From the IMG/VR virus record IMGVR_UViG_3300046694_000196, positions 62,001 through 126,000 of that record: a stretch of 64,000 bases of DNA, one strand, 5' to 3'. The notes under the pieces are model-generated. The model saw only the letters and a program-made list of their open reading frames with translations, did not search any database and was not told the DNA's origin. Source of the DNA: a virus. Shown here in pieces: positions 52,930-60,086 of this stretch (its first letter is position 1; each line of letters starts with the position of its first letter). A program made the translations under genes and the position numbers.

Positions 52930-53538
52930 ATGTTCACTCTAGTACTAGGGCTCAGTCTGCTGAGCGTATTCCTCGACCTGATACTGCTCGCGTCACTCGT
53001 CAGCATCACCGAGGCAGAGGCCTTCCCGGCCTTCCCGTTCGCCGTAGCGGGTGCCGGGGCGCTGCTGTACTTCGGCTTCGGCGTCGACGTCCTCACTGCC
53101 CTGAAGTCGGTCGAGTTCTCTACCTACCTCTTCTCGGTCCTCGGCTACGTCGCCGTAGGCTCACTGTGGTCGGTCTTCAAGTGGTGGAGGTACTCCGTAT
53201 CTTCTGCCGACGCGATAGCGGCCGGCTGGGCCAAGTTCAAGGACAGCGAGAACCGTTCTTTCTCTAAAGCCGAGGCCGACACGTCCATCCTGAAGCCGTC
53301 CGGCGCTCTGCTCGCGAAGTTCCACGCCTCGGCGGTCTACAACCCGCTCTGGAGAGACGGCATCAGCCTGTCCAACGGGAACAACTGGAAGATCGTCAAC
53401 TGGGCCGTGCTCTGGCCGACGTCGGTCGTCTGGACCGCCCTGCGCGGCGTCACGGTAGACCTGGGCCGCGCGATCCTCCGCGCCTTCGGAAGGGTCTACG
53501 ACGGCATAACTAAGTCGGCTCTGTCGAACCTGGACTGA
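52930..53538 (+). CDS. Membrane protein (202 aa)
   Basis: ATG directly follows the lipoprotein stop. Residues ~1-75 hold three hydrophobic helices; then WSVFKWWRY and a long soluble part with WAKFKDSENRSFSKAEADTS and WRDGISLSNGNNWKIVNWAVLWPTSVVWTALRG. Similar membrane proteins occur in T4-like phages, but I cannot name a role. Confidence 0.55.
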   Translation: MFTLVLGLSLLSVFLDLILLASLVSITEAEAFPAFPFAVAGAGALLYFGFGVDVLTALKSVEFSTYLFSVLGYVAVGSLWSVFKWWRYSVSSADAIAAGWAKFKDSENRSFSKAEADTSILKPSGALLAKFHASAVYNPLWRDGISLSNGNNWKIVNWAVLWPTSVVWTALRGVTVDLGRAILRAFGRVYDGITKSALSNLD

Positions 53539-53547
53539 ACTTTTCAG

Positions 53548-53576
53548 TTTACAACGCATTCTAGATGTAATACCAT
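53548..53576 (+). promoter_or_regulatory. Promoter
   Basis: TTTACA (53548-53553), -10 TACCAT (53571-53576) at 17, or TAATAC closer. GCATTCTAGAT in the spacer. Confidence 0.4.
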
Positions 53577-53606
53577 GGGACCATCGGAAACGGAGGTCCC
53601 ATTCTC

Positions 53607-54197
53607 ATGGAACGCGATAATTTATACGGCGTAGCAGCCCATTCTGCCCGGTGCATGGAGTGGTCGGAGATAGTGGCCAACGCCACTCGCGGCCCGTACG
53701 AGTACTTCTACTGCAATCCCGTAGTGTCGGACTCCCTCAGGGCAGTCATCTACCGTGCGGCCGAGTTCTTCGAGCCGGACGAGGTGGCGGACGTCAGCGT
53801 CACGATGGACAACTTCCCGTTTCCCGGCGGTGCGTACTACCCCGACGAGAAGGCAGTCAGGCTGTCTCTGCACCTGGCGTTCTCCGACCCAGCCGACGTC
53901 TTGTTCGTGGTCATCCATGAACTCCGACACCACGTCCAGTACAGCCGCGGCATGTTGAAGCTGGACAAGGTCGAGGAAACCAACGTCTGGAGAGACGGAT
54001 ACACCGTGCCCATCAGCGACATACTCGTCATGCTCCATGACTGCTCGGGCAGGTCCGACGACCTCTACGTCCAGCTCCCCTGGGAGGCAGACGCGAACGG
54101 CTACGCCCACCACGCGATGTCTTCCTACGTCCCGAAGGACCCCTTCCTGGCCAACGCGGTCAAGTTCTGCACTCTCCCCGAGGAGTTCACTCGATGA
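53607..54197 (+). CDS. HExxH metalloprotease-like protein
   Basis: 196 residues. VLFVVIHELRHHVQYSRG is an HExxH zinc site (about residue 108), and LPWEADANGYAHHAMSSY (about residue 155) offers the third ligand. The layout is shared with the next protein, so they form a pair of putative metallopeptidases. Targets unknown. Overlaps the next gene by four bases. Confidence 0.65.
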   Translation: MERDNLYGVAAHSARCMEWSEIVANATRGPYEYFYCNPVVSDSLRAVIYRAAEFFEPDEVADVSVTMDNFPFPGGAYYPDEKAVRLSLHLAFSDPADVLFVVIHELRHHVQYSRGMLKLDKVEETNVWRDGYTVPISDILVMLHDCSGRSDDLYVQLPWEADANGYAHHAMSSYVPKDPFLANAVKFCTLPEEFTR

Positions 54198-54637
54198 GCT
54201 TCGACGCGGAAGAGACACGGATCATCGAGAAGTGCCTGCAGATAGCCGCTGACGTGGGACCGATAGAAGTGGTCTTCCACGACGCCCTCGATCCCGGCAA
54301 CGGCAGGTACGACATACTGAACGACCTGGTGCGCATGAGCTCTTCGTACGGCGCGTACAGGGACTTCGAGTTCTGCCTGCTCCACGAGCTGCACCACGCC
54401 CGTCAGATGCGTTCAGGCCGGCTGCGGCTGATCGAGGGCATCGTTCTAGAGTGGCAGGGGCACATCGCCACGACGCTCTACATGATGCGCTTTCTGGACT
54501 ACGACGGGTACAGGGCGCTGCCCTGGGAGGCAGAAGCCAACAACTACGCCTACAGCGTCACGGGAGACTTCGAGCCCGAGACCGGCCCGATCGAACGCAC
54601 GCTGTCTTACATCAAGCACGGGACGTGTTACGCGTAA
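54194..54637 (+). CDS. Second HExxH metalloprotease-like protein
   Basis: ATG overlaps the previous stop. 147 residues with FEFCLLHELHHARQMRSG and LPWEAEANNYAYSV, the same two motifs as its neighbour. Tandem paralogue; shorter N-terminus. Confidence 0.65.
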   Translation: MSFDAEETRIIEKCLQIAADVGPIEVVFHDALDPGNGRYDILNDLVRMSSSYGAYRDFEFCLLHELHHARQMRSGRLRLIEGIVLEWQGHIATTLYMMRFLDYDGYRALPWEAEANNYAYSVTGDFEPETGPIERTLSYIKHGTCYA

Positions 54638-54662
54638 CAAATTCGAGAAAAGGATATACATC

Positions 54663-55310
54663 ATGGATGACATCTCGCGAGAAATCGCAGTGAAGGTGCT
54701 GGAGACCGTAGACGCAGGCCTCGTCGCGGGTCTGGGACGGCCAGTCCCTGGACAGATGTGCGTAGAGGCCGCGGTGTGCTACGCCATGGGACTGCCTCAC
54801 GGCGACGACCCGTCGTGCGTGGCCGAAGCTCTGCGTGCTTTCAAGATACGACTCAACGACAGCAGCTGGTCGTCTGAGGCGGCGCGCGCTAAGGGCATGC
54901 GCCGCCTGGCGCTCGTTCAGCTAGGCAGTGAGGGTCACCTACACGAGTACCGCTTCGCACGAGAAGTGTCTAGACTGGCTCTGGAAGCCGCACTCAAAGC
55001 TGAGCTCGAACACGTGACAGACCCCACACTAGCAACGCGAGATGTCTCGGGATCGGTATCGTTCGCCGTCTCGGCAGCCTCTAATGCAGTTACGCTGTCA
55101 GTACAGGGTGAGCACATCCTCGCTGCTCACCAGGCTGCGAGTTCTATGGTTTCCCTAGTAGAAGGAGCTACCTGGAACGTCGATGACATCAAGGCCGCGA
55201 GAGACAGAGGTCTCTCGGACTTCGCAGAAACCGTAGTGCAGCTGCTCGTCAAGTTAGGAGTCCCGGGCGCGCAGTGGCTCGACCTGGCACCGTACGAGGC
55301 CCACCCGTGA
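54663..55310 (+). CDS. Hypothetical protein (215 aa)
   Basis: ATG 54663 after AAGGATATACATC. 215 residues; the N-terminal GRPVPGQMCVEAAVCYAMGLPHGDDPSCV ... FKIRLNDSSWSSEAARAKGMRRLALVQLGS resembles a widespread phage/bacterial protein of unknown role. The C-terminal ~90 residues are Ala/Ser-rich with repeats. Overlaps the RNA ligase GTG by four bases. Confidence 0.55.
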   Translation: MDDISREIAVKVLETVDAGLVAGLGRPVPGQMCVEAAVCYAMGLPHGDDPSCVAEALRAFKIRLNDSSWSSEAARAKGMRRLALVQLGSEGHLHEYRFAREVSRLALEAALKAELEHVTDPTLATRDVSGSVSFAVSAASNAVTLSVQGEHILAAHQAASSMVSLVEGATWNVDDIKAARDRGLSDFAETVVQLLVKLGVPGAQWLDLAPYEAHP

Positions 55311-56488
55311 ACTACACGTTCCCTACCATCACCCACATAGACCAGGTCCGAGACGCGATAGCAGGCCGCTCTGAGTTCATCGAGGCGGACCGCGGCGACC
55401 ACGTCATCTTCAACTACCTGGTGAACTTCGAGGACACCTTCCCGCCGGTCACCGACGAGCGCAGCGCGATCCTTCGCGAGTGTCGCGGACTGGTGTTCGA
55501 TCGCGAGACCGGGAAGGTCATCGGCCGCCGCTTCCACAAGTTCTTCAACCTCGGTGAGAGAACAGAGACACGGTTCATCGATTTTTCTGAGCCGCACGTC
55601 ATCCTCGAGAAGCTCGACGGGAGCATGATTAACTTCTTCCAGACCAGTGAAGGCCGCATTGTGTGCGGCACTAAGATGGGCGACACTGACGTGGCCAAGA
55701 ACGCCGCGGCCTTCGTAGAGGCCCGCTTCGACTACGGCGAGTTCGTGCGGGACATGGTCTCCATCAAGGCCAGCGCGATGTTCGAGTGGTGCTCACGGAA
55801 GAACAGGATCGTGGTGGACTACCCGGAAGACCGGTTAGTGCTGACCGCCATGCGGGACAACGAGACCGGCGCGTACCTGGACTACGACTCCATGGTCGTG
55901 TTCGCGCGGATGTATGACTTAGAAGTGATCAAGAAGTTCGACCTCACGATAGACGAGGCCGCTGAGTCTCTCTCGAGCATCGAGGACGAGGGCTACGTGG
56001 TGCGCTTCGACGACGGACACATGCTCAAGATGAAGGGCTCGCACTACGTGCAGCTGCACAAGACGATGGAGCACATGCAGCACGAGAAGGACCTAATCCG
56101 CCTGATCGTGGACGACAAGCTCGACGACGCGAAGCCGTTCCTGCCCGAAGACCTGGTGTCTAGGCTGGACGAGTTCGGCTTTTCTTTCTTCAAGAATTTG
56201 AAGGCGACGGCCGACGACATAGCCTGGGAAGTCATCCAAGACACGGTGACGACTCTCGGGTCCAAGAAAGAATTCGCGATGCTGGTACGGGGCAAGGAAG
56301 AGACCAAGGTCCGCTTTCGCGCGTACGACTACCTGAACGACACCCTCGGCGGGCTCGAGGGGAGGGACATCGCCCTCGAGCGCTTCGTGTACGACGAGCT
56401 GGTCGCGAGGGTCAAGGGCAGCCTGGGCACGTCCACTAAGGTGGACTCTGTACGCCACCTCTGGGGAGGACTGAGATGGGAAACGTGA
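55307..56488 (+). CDS. RNA ligase 1-like (T4 Rnl1 family)
   Basis: 393 residues, GTG start overlapping the previous stop. Nucleotidyltransferase motif I is VILEKLDGSMINFF (KLDGS; T4 Rnl1 has KEDGS), with RECRGLVFD before it and motifs III-V as FEWCSRKNRIVVDY, DEGYVVRFDDGHMLKMKGSHY (Lys-x-Lys). Rnl1 joins broken RNA ends, in T4 restoring tRNA cut by host anticodon nuclease. The kinase gene overlaps its end by 13 bases, forming a ligase-kinase unit. Confidence 0.88.
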   Translation: MNYTFPTITHIDQVRDAIAGRSEFIEADRGDHVIFNYLVNFEDTFPPVTDERSAILRECRGLVFDRETGKVIGRRFHKFFNLGERTETRFIDFSEPHVILEKLDGSMINFFQTSEGRIVCGTKMGDTDVAKNAAAFVEARFDYGEFVRDMVSIKASAMFEWCSRKNRIVVDYPEDRLVLTAMRDNETGAYLDYDSMVVFARMYDLEVIKKFDLTIDEAAESLSSIEDEGYVVRFDDGHMLKMKGSHYVQLHKTMEHMQHEKDLIRLIVDDKLDDAKPFLPEDLVSRLDEFGFSFFKNLKATADDIAWEVIQDTVTTLGSKKEFAMLVRGKEETKVRFRAYDYLNDTLGGLEGRDIALERFVYDELVARVKGSLGTSTKVDSVRHLWGGLRWET

Positions 56489-57003
56489 AGACGTTCAGCA
56501 TGCTCGTGGGACTCCCCGCAAGCGGCAAGAGTACTTTCCGGTCGAGTTCCTGGTGGAGTGAACCCGGGACGGACGCCCCCGTGGTCGTCTCGTCCGACGA
56601 CTACATCGAGGCGATAGCCCGAGACGAGGGGAGCACTTACGACGCCGTGTGGTCTCACCGCACTGCCAAGCTCGCCCAGCGCTGGTGTGAAGACACAGCC
56701 GCGTTCGCGTTCATCGACGGGCTCGACGTGGTCTGGGACCAGACCAACCTGACCGTGAAGTCCCGCGCTTCTAAGCTGCGCATGGTCCCTGAGGGCTACA
56801 AGAAAGCCGCCTACGTGTTCGACGTCCCTGACGCCCACGAGCACGCCTGCAGGCTCGAGCGTCCCGGCAAGACGATACCGATCGGAGTGCTGGCGTCCAT
56901 GACGATGACGTTCGTCACGCCGTCCTACGACGAGGGCTTCGACGAGGTCTGGAAAGTAAGTGCAGTCGACTCAAAATTTACGTTGACAAAAGTCGAGAAA
57001 TGA
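56476..57003 (+). CDS. Polynucleotide-kinase-like P-loop protein
   Basis: 175 residues overlapping the ligase end. SMLVGLPASGKSTF is Walker A; VVVSSDDYIEAIA (Asp that activates the 5'-OH), VVWDQTNLTVKSRA and a lid RLERPGKTIPIG match the kinase half of T4 Pnk. The 3'-phosphatase HAD half is absent. It would phosphorylate 5'-OH RNA ends for the adjacent ligase; 3' end healing would need another enzyme. Confidence 0.82.
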   Translation: MGNVKTFSMLVGLPASGKSTFRSSSWWSEPGTDAPVVVSSDDYIEAIARDEGSTYDAVWSHRTAKLAQRWCEDTAAFAFIDGLDVVWDQTNLTVKSRASKLRMVPEGYKKAAYVFDVPDAHEHACRLERPGKTIPIGVLASMTMTFVTPSYDEGFDEVWKVSAVDSKFTLTKVEK

Positions 57004-57011
57004 GTTATACT
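56983..57011 (+). promoter_or_regulatory. Promoter
   Basis: TTGACA (56983-56988) within the end of the kinase gene, 17-base spacer, TATACT (57006-57011). Confidence 0.6.
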
Positions 57012-57040
57012 GTACTCCTAATGACGGAAAGGAAACGGTC

Positions 57041-57214
57041 ATGAAGAACAGCAAGTGGGTGGTCATCCGGGCACTCAAAGTCGGCGAAGACGTCCTGGTC
57101 CAGAACACCATCGTGCCCTTCGAGGCCCTGCGGAACCTCCGCTCGGCCATGAAGGCCAACCTGGTCTCGAAGGTCGAGTACAACGGCACGCGAGTTTACC
57201 GCCTCGCCGCCTGA
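57041..57214 (+). CDS. Small hypothetical protein (57 aa)
   Basis: ATG 57041 after GGAAAGGAAACGGTC. 57 residues, MKNSKWVVIRALKVGEDVLV..., beta then helix. No family recognised. Followed by a late-type TATAAATA box. Confidence 0.5.
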   Translation: MKNSKWVVIRALKVGEDVLVQNTIVPFEALRNLRSAMKANLVSKVEYNGTRVYRLAA

Positions 57215-57221
57215 GACCGCG

Positions 57222-57229
57222 TATAAATA
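57222..57229 (+). promoter_or_regulatory. T4-type late promoter box
   Basis: TATAAATA upstream of the mobile GIY-YIG gene at 57291; no -35-like element at the right place. Confidence 0.55.
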
Positions 57230-57290
57230 TACCATCTGCTGACCGAGCAGCAAGAGGCGGGACCACCCGTCACTCGGAAGAAACAAGACA

Positions 57291-57812
57291 ATGATAGCTT
57301 TCTCTGATAAAGAAAACGAAGTATTTCGCGTTCTCGTAAAGTGGAACCATTTGCCTGAAGATGGAACGTTTCTAGTAACAGAAGATTTGATCTCTAATTA
57401 TAGACATATTTATGATCAGAGATTTCTGTTAAACAGAGACGTAAAAACACCTTCGGCGCTGCGTTACAGACGCAAGTTAGCAGCAGTGTCTCTCATGAAA
57501 CTTAATCGTGAAAGAGAGAAGATTGGAAAACAGATAGAAGTTAAGACAAAGCTGAAATCAGGTTTTGTCTACGTCATTAGTAATCCAATGTTTGATGGTT
57601 TCTACAAAGTTGGTTTTACACGTGATGTTAATGCTAGGCTAAGTACGTATCAGACATACGACCCAAATCGTGGGTTTATGTTAGAGTTCTCCAAATTTTT
57701 CTCGAATGGTCGAGAAAAGGAGAAGGAAGTACTGAATAAATTTGCTGACGCAGTTCACAGTGGTGAATGGGTGCGCGCAAGCAAAGAGCAGTTGATATCT
57801 GCTCTAGAATAA
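57291..57812 (+). CDS. GIY-YIG (T5orf172/MUG113-type) protein, AT-rich
   Basis: 173 residues. KSGFVYVISNPMFDGFYKVGFTRDVNARLSTYQTYDP is the MUG113/T5orf172 GIY-YIG variant, with EKEVLNKF and SGEWVRA at the end. Base composition is markedly lower in GC than around it and codon use differs, so it is probably mobile. It sits next to the tRNA array, a common insertion place, and is behind a late-type box. Confidence 0.8.
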   Translation: MIAFSDKENEVFRVLVKWNHLPEDGTFLVTEDLISNYRHIYDQRFLLNRDVKTPSALRYRRKLAAVSLMKLNREREKIGKQIEVKTKLKSGFVYVISNPMFDGFYKVGFTRDVNARLSTYQTYDPNRGFMLEFSKFFSNGREKEKEVLNKFADAVHSGEWVRASKEQLISALE

Positions 57813-57816
57813 ACAT

Positions 57817-57890
57817 GCTCCATAACGCCAACGGTTAGCGGCGTGATTTTCACTCACGTGGACCGGGTTCGACTCCCGGATGGAGTACCA
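57817..57890 (+). tRNA. tRNA-Glu(TTC)
   Basis: Acceptor GCTCCAT/ATGGAGT, A-CCA encoded, anticodon arm CGTGA-TTTTCAC-TCACG, T-arm CCGGG-TTCGACT-CCCGG. Confidence 0.88.
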
Positions 57891-57951
57891 GTCTGGGGCC
57901 AACTGCCCAACGGGAGGTCACTCCTTCCTGACTGATGGAAAGACATCACTT
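57891..57951 (+). other. Unassigned RNA segment between Glu and Ala tRNAs
   Basis: 61 bases, GCCC pairing possible with GGGC at 57952. No T-loop or CCA of its own. Probably a processed spacer. Confidence 0.3.
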
Positions 57952-58025
57952 GGGCTTCGCAATGGGGTTGCGGTCGATCCTTGCAAGATTGATGTCGACG
58001 GGTTCGATTCCCGTGAGGTCCACCA
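57952..58025 (+). tRNA. tRNA-Ala(TGC), compressed D-arm
   Basis: Acceptor GGGCTTC/GAGGTCC, A-CCA encoded, D-arm CGCAA-TGGGG-TTGCG tight against the acceptor, anticodon arm CGATC-CTTGCAA-GATTG, T-arm ACGGG-TTCGATT-CCCGT. Confidence 0.75.
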
Positions 58026-58055
58026 ACTATGTGCTTACCGAAGATGGAGGCTCTC

Positions 58056-58193
58056 ATGAAGAACGTGATGGCAGCCTCTCTGAGGCTCAAGCAGTACGCG
58101 AAGAAGGTTGTGAAGTCCAAGAAGGACTACGACCGGAAGAAAGATAAGCCGGTGGGTAGGTCGGGTGACCTAAGTCTCCTCATAAGGGACTAA
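58056..58193 (+). CDS. Small basic peptide nested with tRNA-Met
   Basis: ATG 58056 after GGAGGCTCTC. 45 residues, very basic (LRLKQYAKKVVKSKKDYDRKKDK). Its last 15 codons are the 5' half of the Met tRNA, so the gene and tRNA cannot both be expressed intact from one molecule. The good ribosome site favours a real gene. Confidence 0.45.
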   Translation: MKNVMAASLRLKQYAKKVVKSKKDYDRKKDKPVGRSGDLSLLIRD

Positions 58194-58222
58194 TCGTTGT
58201 TCGAGTCAACGCTCCGGCACCA
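58148..58222 (+). tRNA. tRNA-Met(CAT)
   Basis: Acceptor GCCGGTG/CTCCGGC with one mismatch, A-CCA encoded, anticodon arm GTCTC-CTCATAA-GGGAC, T-arm CGTTG-TTCGAGT-CAACG. CAT could also be Ile after lysidine modification. Confidence 0.78.
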
Positions 58223-58226
58223 GAGT

Positions 58227-58300
58227 GCCCTGTTAGTTAAGTGGTATAACGATGCCTTTGTAACGCATCATCCGGCGTTCGATTCGCCGCCAGGGCTCCA
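58227..58300 (+). tRNA. tRNA-Thr(TGT)
   Basis: Acceptor GCCCTGT/CCAGGGC with one mismatch, T-CCA encoded, D-arm GTTA-AGTGGTA-TAAC, anticodon loop TTTGTAA, T-arm CGGCG-TTCGATT-CGCCG. Confidence 0.85.
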
Positions 58301-58308
58301 AGATTTAC

Positions 58309-58405
58309 GCGGTGCGCGAGTGCACAGCGGCTGTGCCGGTCGGACTTGATCACCCTTCTGGCCTCCTCGCCAAGTGACGGCCTGCAAAGACCGTCCACCG
58401 CTCCA
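58309..58405 (+). ncRNA. tRNA-like RNA without a standard T-loop, CCA end
   Basis: 6-bp end helix GCGGTG/CACCGC with T-CCA, then GCACAG-CGG-CTGTGC, GGT/ACC, CTT-TGGC/GCCA-AAG and GACGG/CCGTC hairpins. No TTCRA loop and no T33 anticodon loop. It lies in a row of normal tRNAs and probably is processed like one; role unknown. Confidence 0.5.
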
Positions 58406-58411
58406 GTTAAT

Positions 58412-58487
58412 GCCTATGTAGCTCAGGTGGTAAGAGCGGCTCCCTCGTAAAGAGCAGGATCGCGTTCGACTCGCGACTTAGGCACCA
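58412..58487 (+). tRNA. tRNA-Thr(CGT)
   Basis: Acceptor GCCTATG/CTTAGGC with one mismatch, A-CCA encoded, D-arm GCTC..GAGC, anticodon loop CTCGTAA, T-arm TCGCG-TTCGACT-CGCGA. Confidence 0.85.
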
Positions 58488-58494
58488 AGTTAAT

Positions 58495-58568
58495 GCCCCG
58501 TTAGTTCAACGGCAGAATGCCTCTGTGGTATGGAGGAGACAGAAGTTCGACACTTCTACGGGGCTCCA
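58495..58568 (+). tRNA. tRNA-Thr(GGT)
   Basis: Acceptor GCCCCGT/ACGGGGC, T-CCA encoded, D-arm GTTC..GAAT, anticodon arm CCTCT-GTGGTAT-GGAGG, T-arm AGAAG-TTCGACA-CTTCT. Confidence 0.88.
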
Positions 58569-58574
58569 AGTTAT

Positions 58575-58659
58575 GTGCGCGCGATAGAGTTGGAGAGCTA
58601 TGACCGGCTGTAACCCGGTTCCGTACGGTGAAGAGGTTCGAATCCTCTGGCGCACACCA
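58575..58659 (+). tRNA. tRNA-Tyr(GTA)
   Basis: Acceptor GTGCGC/GCGCAC, A-CCA encoded, D-stem ATAG/CTAT, anticodon arm ACCGG-CTGTAAC-CCGGT, variable arm with CCGTACGG, T-arm AGAGG-TTCGAAT-CCTCT. Class II as expected for bacterial Tyr. Confidence 0.85.
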
Positions 58660-58666
58660 AGTTCAA

Positions 58667-58740
58667 GTCCCGTTCGGTCAATGGTAGGCCGCTTGGTTCT
58701 CAGCCAGGAAACGAGGGTTCAATTCCCTCACGGGGTACCA
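58667..58740 (+). tRNA. tRNA-Glu(CTC)
   Basis: Acceptor GTCCCGT/ACGGGGT with wobble, A-CCA encoded, D-arm GGTC..GGCC, anticodon arm CTTGG-TTCTCAG-CCAGG, T-arm GAGGG-TTCAATT-CCCTC. Confidence 0.85.
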
Positions 58741-58772
58741 GTTAGCCGTGACTCTCCGTTGAGGACTTTGTG

Positions 58773-58955
58773 ATGATGACAGTGATGGTATCGGCCGTGT
58801 TCCTCGTCACCTGGACGCTCCTGGGCGTCATGTACCTGCTTACCCGTCTGGGTGACAAGCACGCCGGCCGCGACCCGTGGTGGGTCTACGTCCTCACTCT
58901 CCCGGCGATGGCCCTCGCGTTGCTCGTCGGCGCACTGACCAACCTCAACAAGTAA
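58773..58955 (+). CDS. Small membrane protein (60 aa)
   Basis: ATG 58773 is 7 bases after GAGGA. Two hydrophobic helices (VFLVTWTLLGVMYLL; WWVYVLTLPAMALALLVGAL). On the tRNA transcript, before the SpeD-like gene. Function unknown. Confidence 0.5.
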   Translation: MMTVMVSAVFLVTWTLLGVMYLLTRLGDKHAGRDPWWVYVLTLPAMALALLVGALTNLNK

Positions 58956-58964
58956 GGACTCGAC

Positions 58965-59339
58965 ATGCAGAGCTGGGGACAGCACCTCATCATCGACGGG
59001 TACACCAAGTCCAAGACGCTCGTCCAGGACAAGGAAGTCGTCCGGTCATTCTTCGAGCGCCTCGTGGCAGACATCGACATGGTCCCGTACGGTGACCTCT
59101 GGGTCGAGCGGTTCGCCACCCACGACCCAGACAAGGCGGGCATCAGCGCGTTCCAGATGATCGAAACTTCCAACGTCTCCGGTCACTTCTGTGACAACTC
59201 GGGCGACCTGTACGTCGACGTCTTCTCCTGTAAGGACTTCAGCGTCCGCAAGGTTATCGACCTCGTCGTCTACTACTTCGGCGCAGAAGAGAAGGACCTC
59301 GTCGTCCGCGTCCTGCAGCGCCAGGCCTTCCGCCATTGA
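58965..59339 (+). CDS. AdoMet decarboxylase-like protein (SpeD/SpeH)
   Basis: 124 residues. MIETSNVSGHFCDNSGDLYVDVFSCKDF is the S-adenosylmethionine decarboxylase region (ESSH-type self-cleavage site replaced by a SNVSGHF block as in phage versions) with the catalytic Cys in FSCKDF, then VYYFGAEEKDLVVRVLQRQAF. Would supply decarboxylated SAM for spermidine; T4-like cyanophages carry similar genes. The self-cleavage serine is not certain. Overlaps the ADP-ribosyltransferase by four bases. Confidence 0.7.
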   Translation: MQSWGQHLIIDGYTKSKTLVQDKEVVRSFFERLVADIDMVPYGDLWVERFATHDPDKAGISAFQMIETSNVSGHFCDNSGDLYVDVFSCKDFSVRKVIDLVVYYFGAEEKDLVVRVLQRQAFRH

Positions 59340-59836
59340 CGGCCAAGTACGTCATAGGCACGCCGGAGTTCATCGCGAACCTCGACGGCTGGCTCTTCAA
59401 GAATGACCAGCGGCACGCCGACTACCTCAGGAGGGTCCGGTCCAAGGTCCCTCCGATGTTCACCAAGTACGACGGCTTCCTCTACCGGGGCATGACCGTC
59501 GACGCCTCGGTGCTCGAGTCGGGAGTCATCACCATCGACAGGTACAGCTCCTGGGCCAAGTCCGAGAAGGCCGCGCGACGGTTCGCAGAGGACAAGAAGT
59601 ACTCGCTGTCGAACGGCCTCGTCCCGGGCGTCAAGGTGCTCCTGAAGAAACGGGTGCCCTCCTCGAAGGTGGTGCTCGACGTGCACGGGTTCGTCCTGTT
59701 CATGGGCGGCACGCAGCTGGAGATGCTGGGCATGGACCCGTCGTCTGTAGACAGCGCAGTCAACGAGGAAGAAGTGCTGTGTGACCGCGGAGTGAGCGTA
59801 CACGCTACCGAGATAGTCAGGCTCGATAAAATTTAG
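59336..59836 (+). CDS. ADP-ribosyltransferase (R-S-E type)
   Basis: 166 residues, TTG start overlapping the previous stop. GFLYRGMTVD gives the Arg that holds NAD, YSSWAKSEKAA the Ser-Thr-Ser-like strand, and NEEEVLCDRG the Glu-x-Glu catalytic loop. T4 Alt, ModA and ModB use the same R-S-E set; ModB can link NAD-capped RNA to proteins. Targets here are unknown. Part of an ADP-ribose theme with two macrodomains. Confidence 0.78.
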   Translation: MTAKYVIGTPEFIANLDGWLFKNDQRHADYLRRVRSKVPPMFTKYDGFLYRGMTVDASVLESGVITIDRYSSWAKSEKAARRFAEDKKYSLSNGLVPGVKVLLKKRVPSSKVVLDVHGFVLFMGGTQLEMLGMDPSSVDSAVNEEEVLCDRGVSVHATEIVRLDKI

Positions 59837-59866
59837 TTGACAACGTCGAGAAACCTGATATAAATA
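59837..59866 (+). promoter_or_regulatory. Dual early/late promoter of the third RNA array
   Basis: TTGACA (59837-59842), 16-base spacer, TATAAATA (59859-59866), one base after the transferase stop. Confidence 0.7.
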
Positions 59867-59885
59867 TACCATTACTGAATTTCAT

Positions 59886-59960
59886 ACGCGTGTGTCTGAT
59901 TGGATAGGAGCGCCCCTGATGAGGGTGATCAAAGAGGTTCGATTCCTCTCACGCGTACCA
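59886..59960 (+). tRNA. tRNA-Ile(GAT)
   Basis: Acceptor ACGCGTG/CACGCGT, A-CCA encoded, anticodon arm CGCCC-CTGATGA-GGGTG, T-arm AGAGG-TTCGATT-CCTCT. Confidence 0.9.
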
Positions 59961-59967
59961 ACACCAT

Positions 59968-60043
59968 GGGTCTATAGTATAACGGCCATTACGGCAGACT
60001 TTTAATCTGTGCGATCGGAGTTCGAATCTCCGTGGACCCACCA
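59968..60043 (+). tRNA. tRNA-Lys(TTT)
   Basis: Acceptor GGGTCTA/TGGACCC, A-CCA encoded, anticodon arm GCAGA-CTTTTAA-TCTGT, T-arm CGGAG-TTCGAAT-CTCCG. Confidence 0.9.
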
Positions 60044-60086
60044 ACTGCCTAAGCAAGCTCACGAGGGCTTTCTCAGTTAGTTGTAT

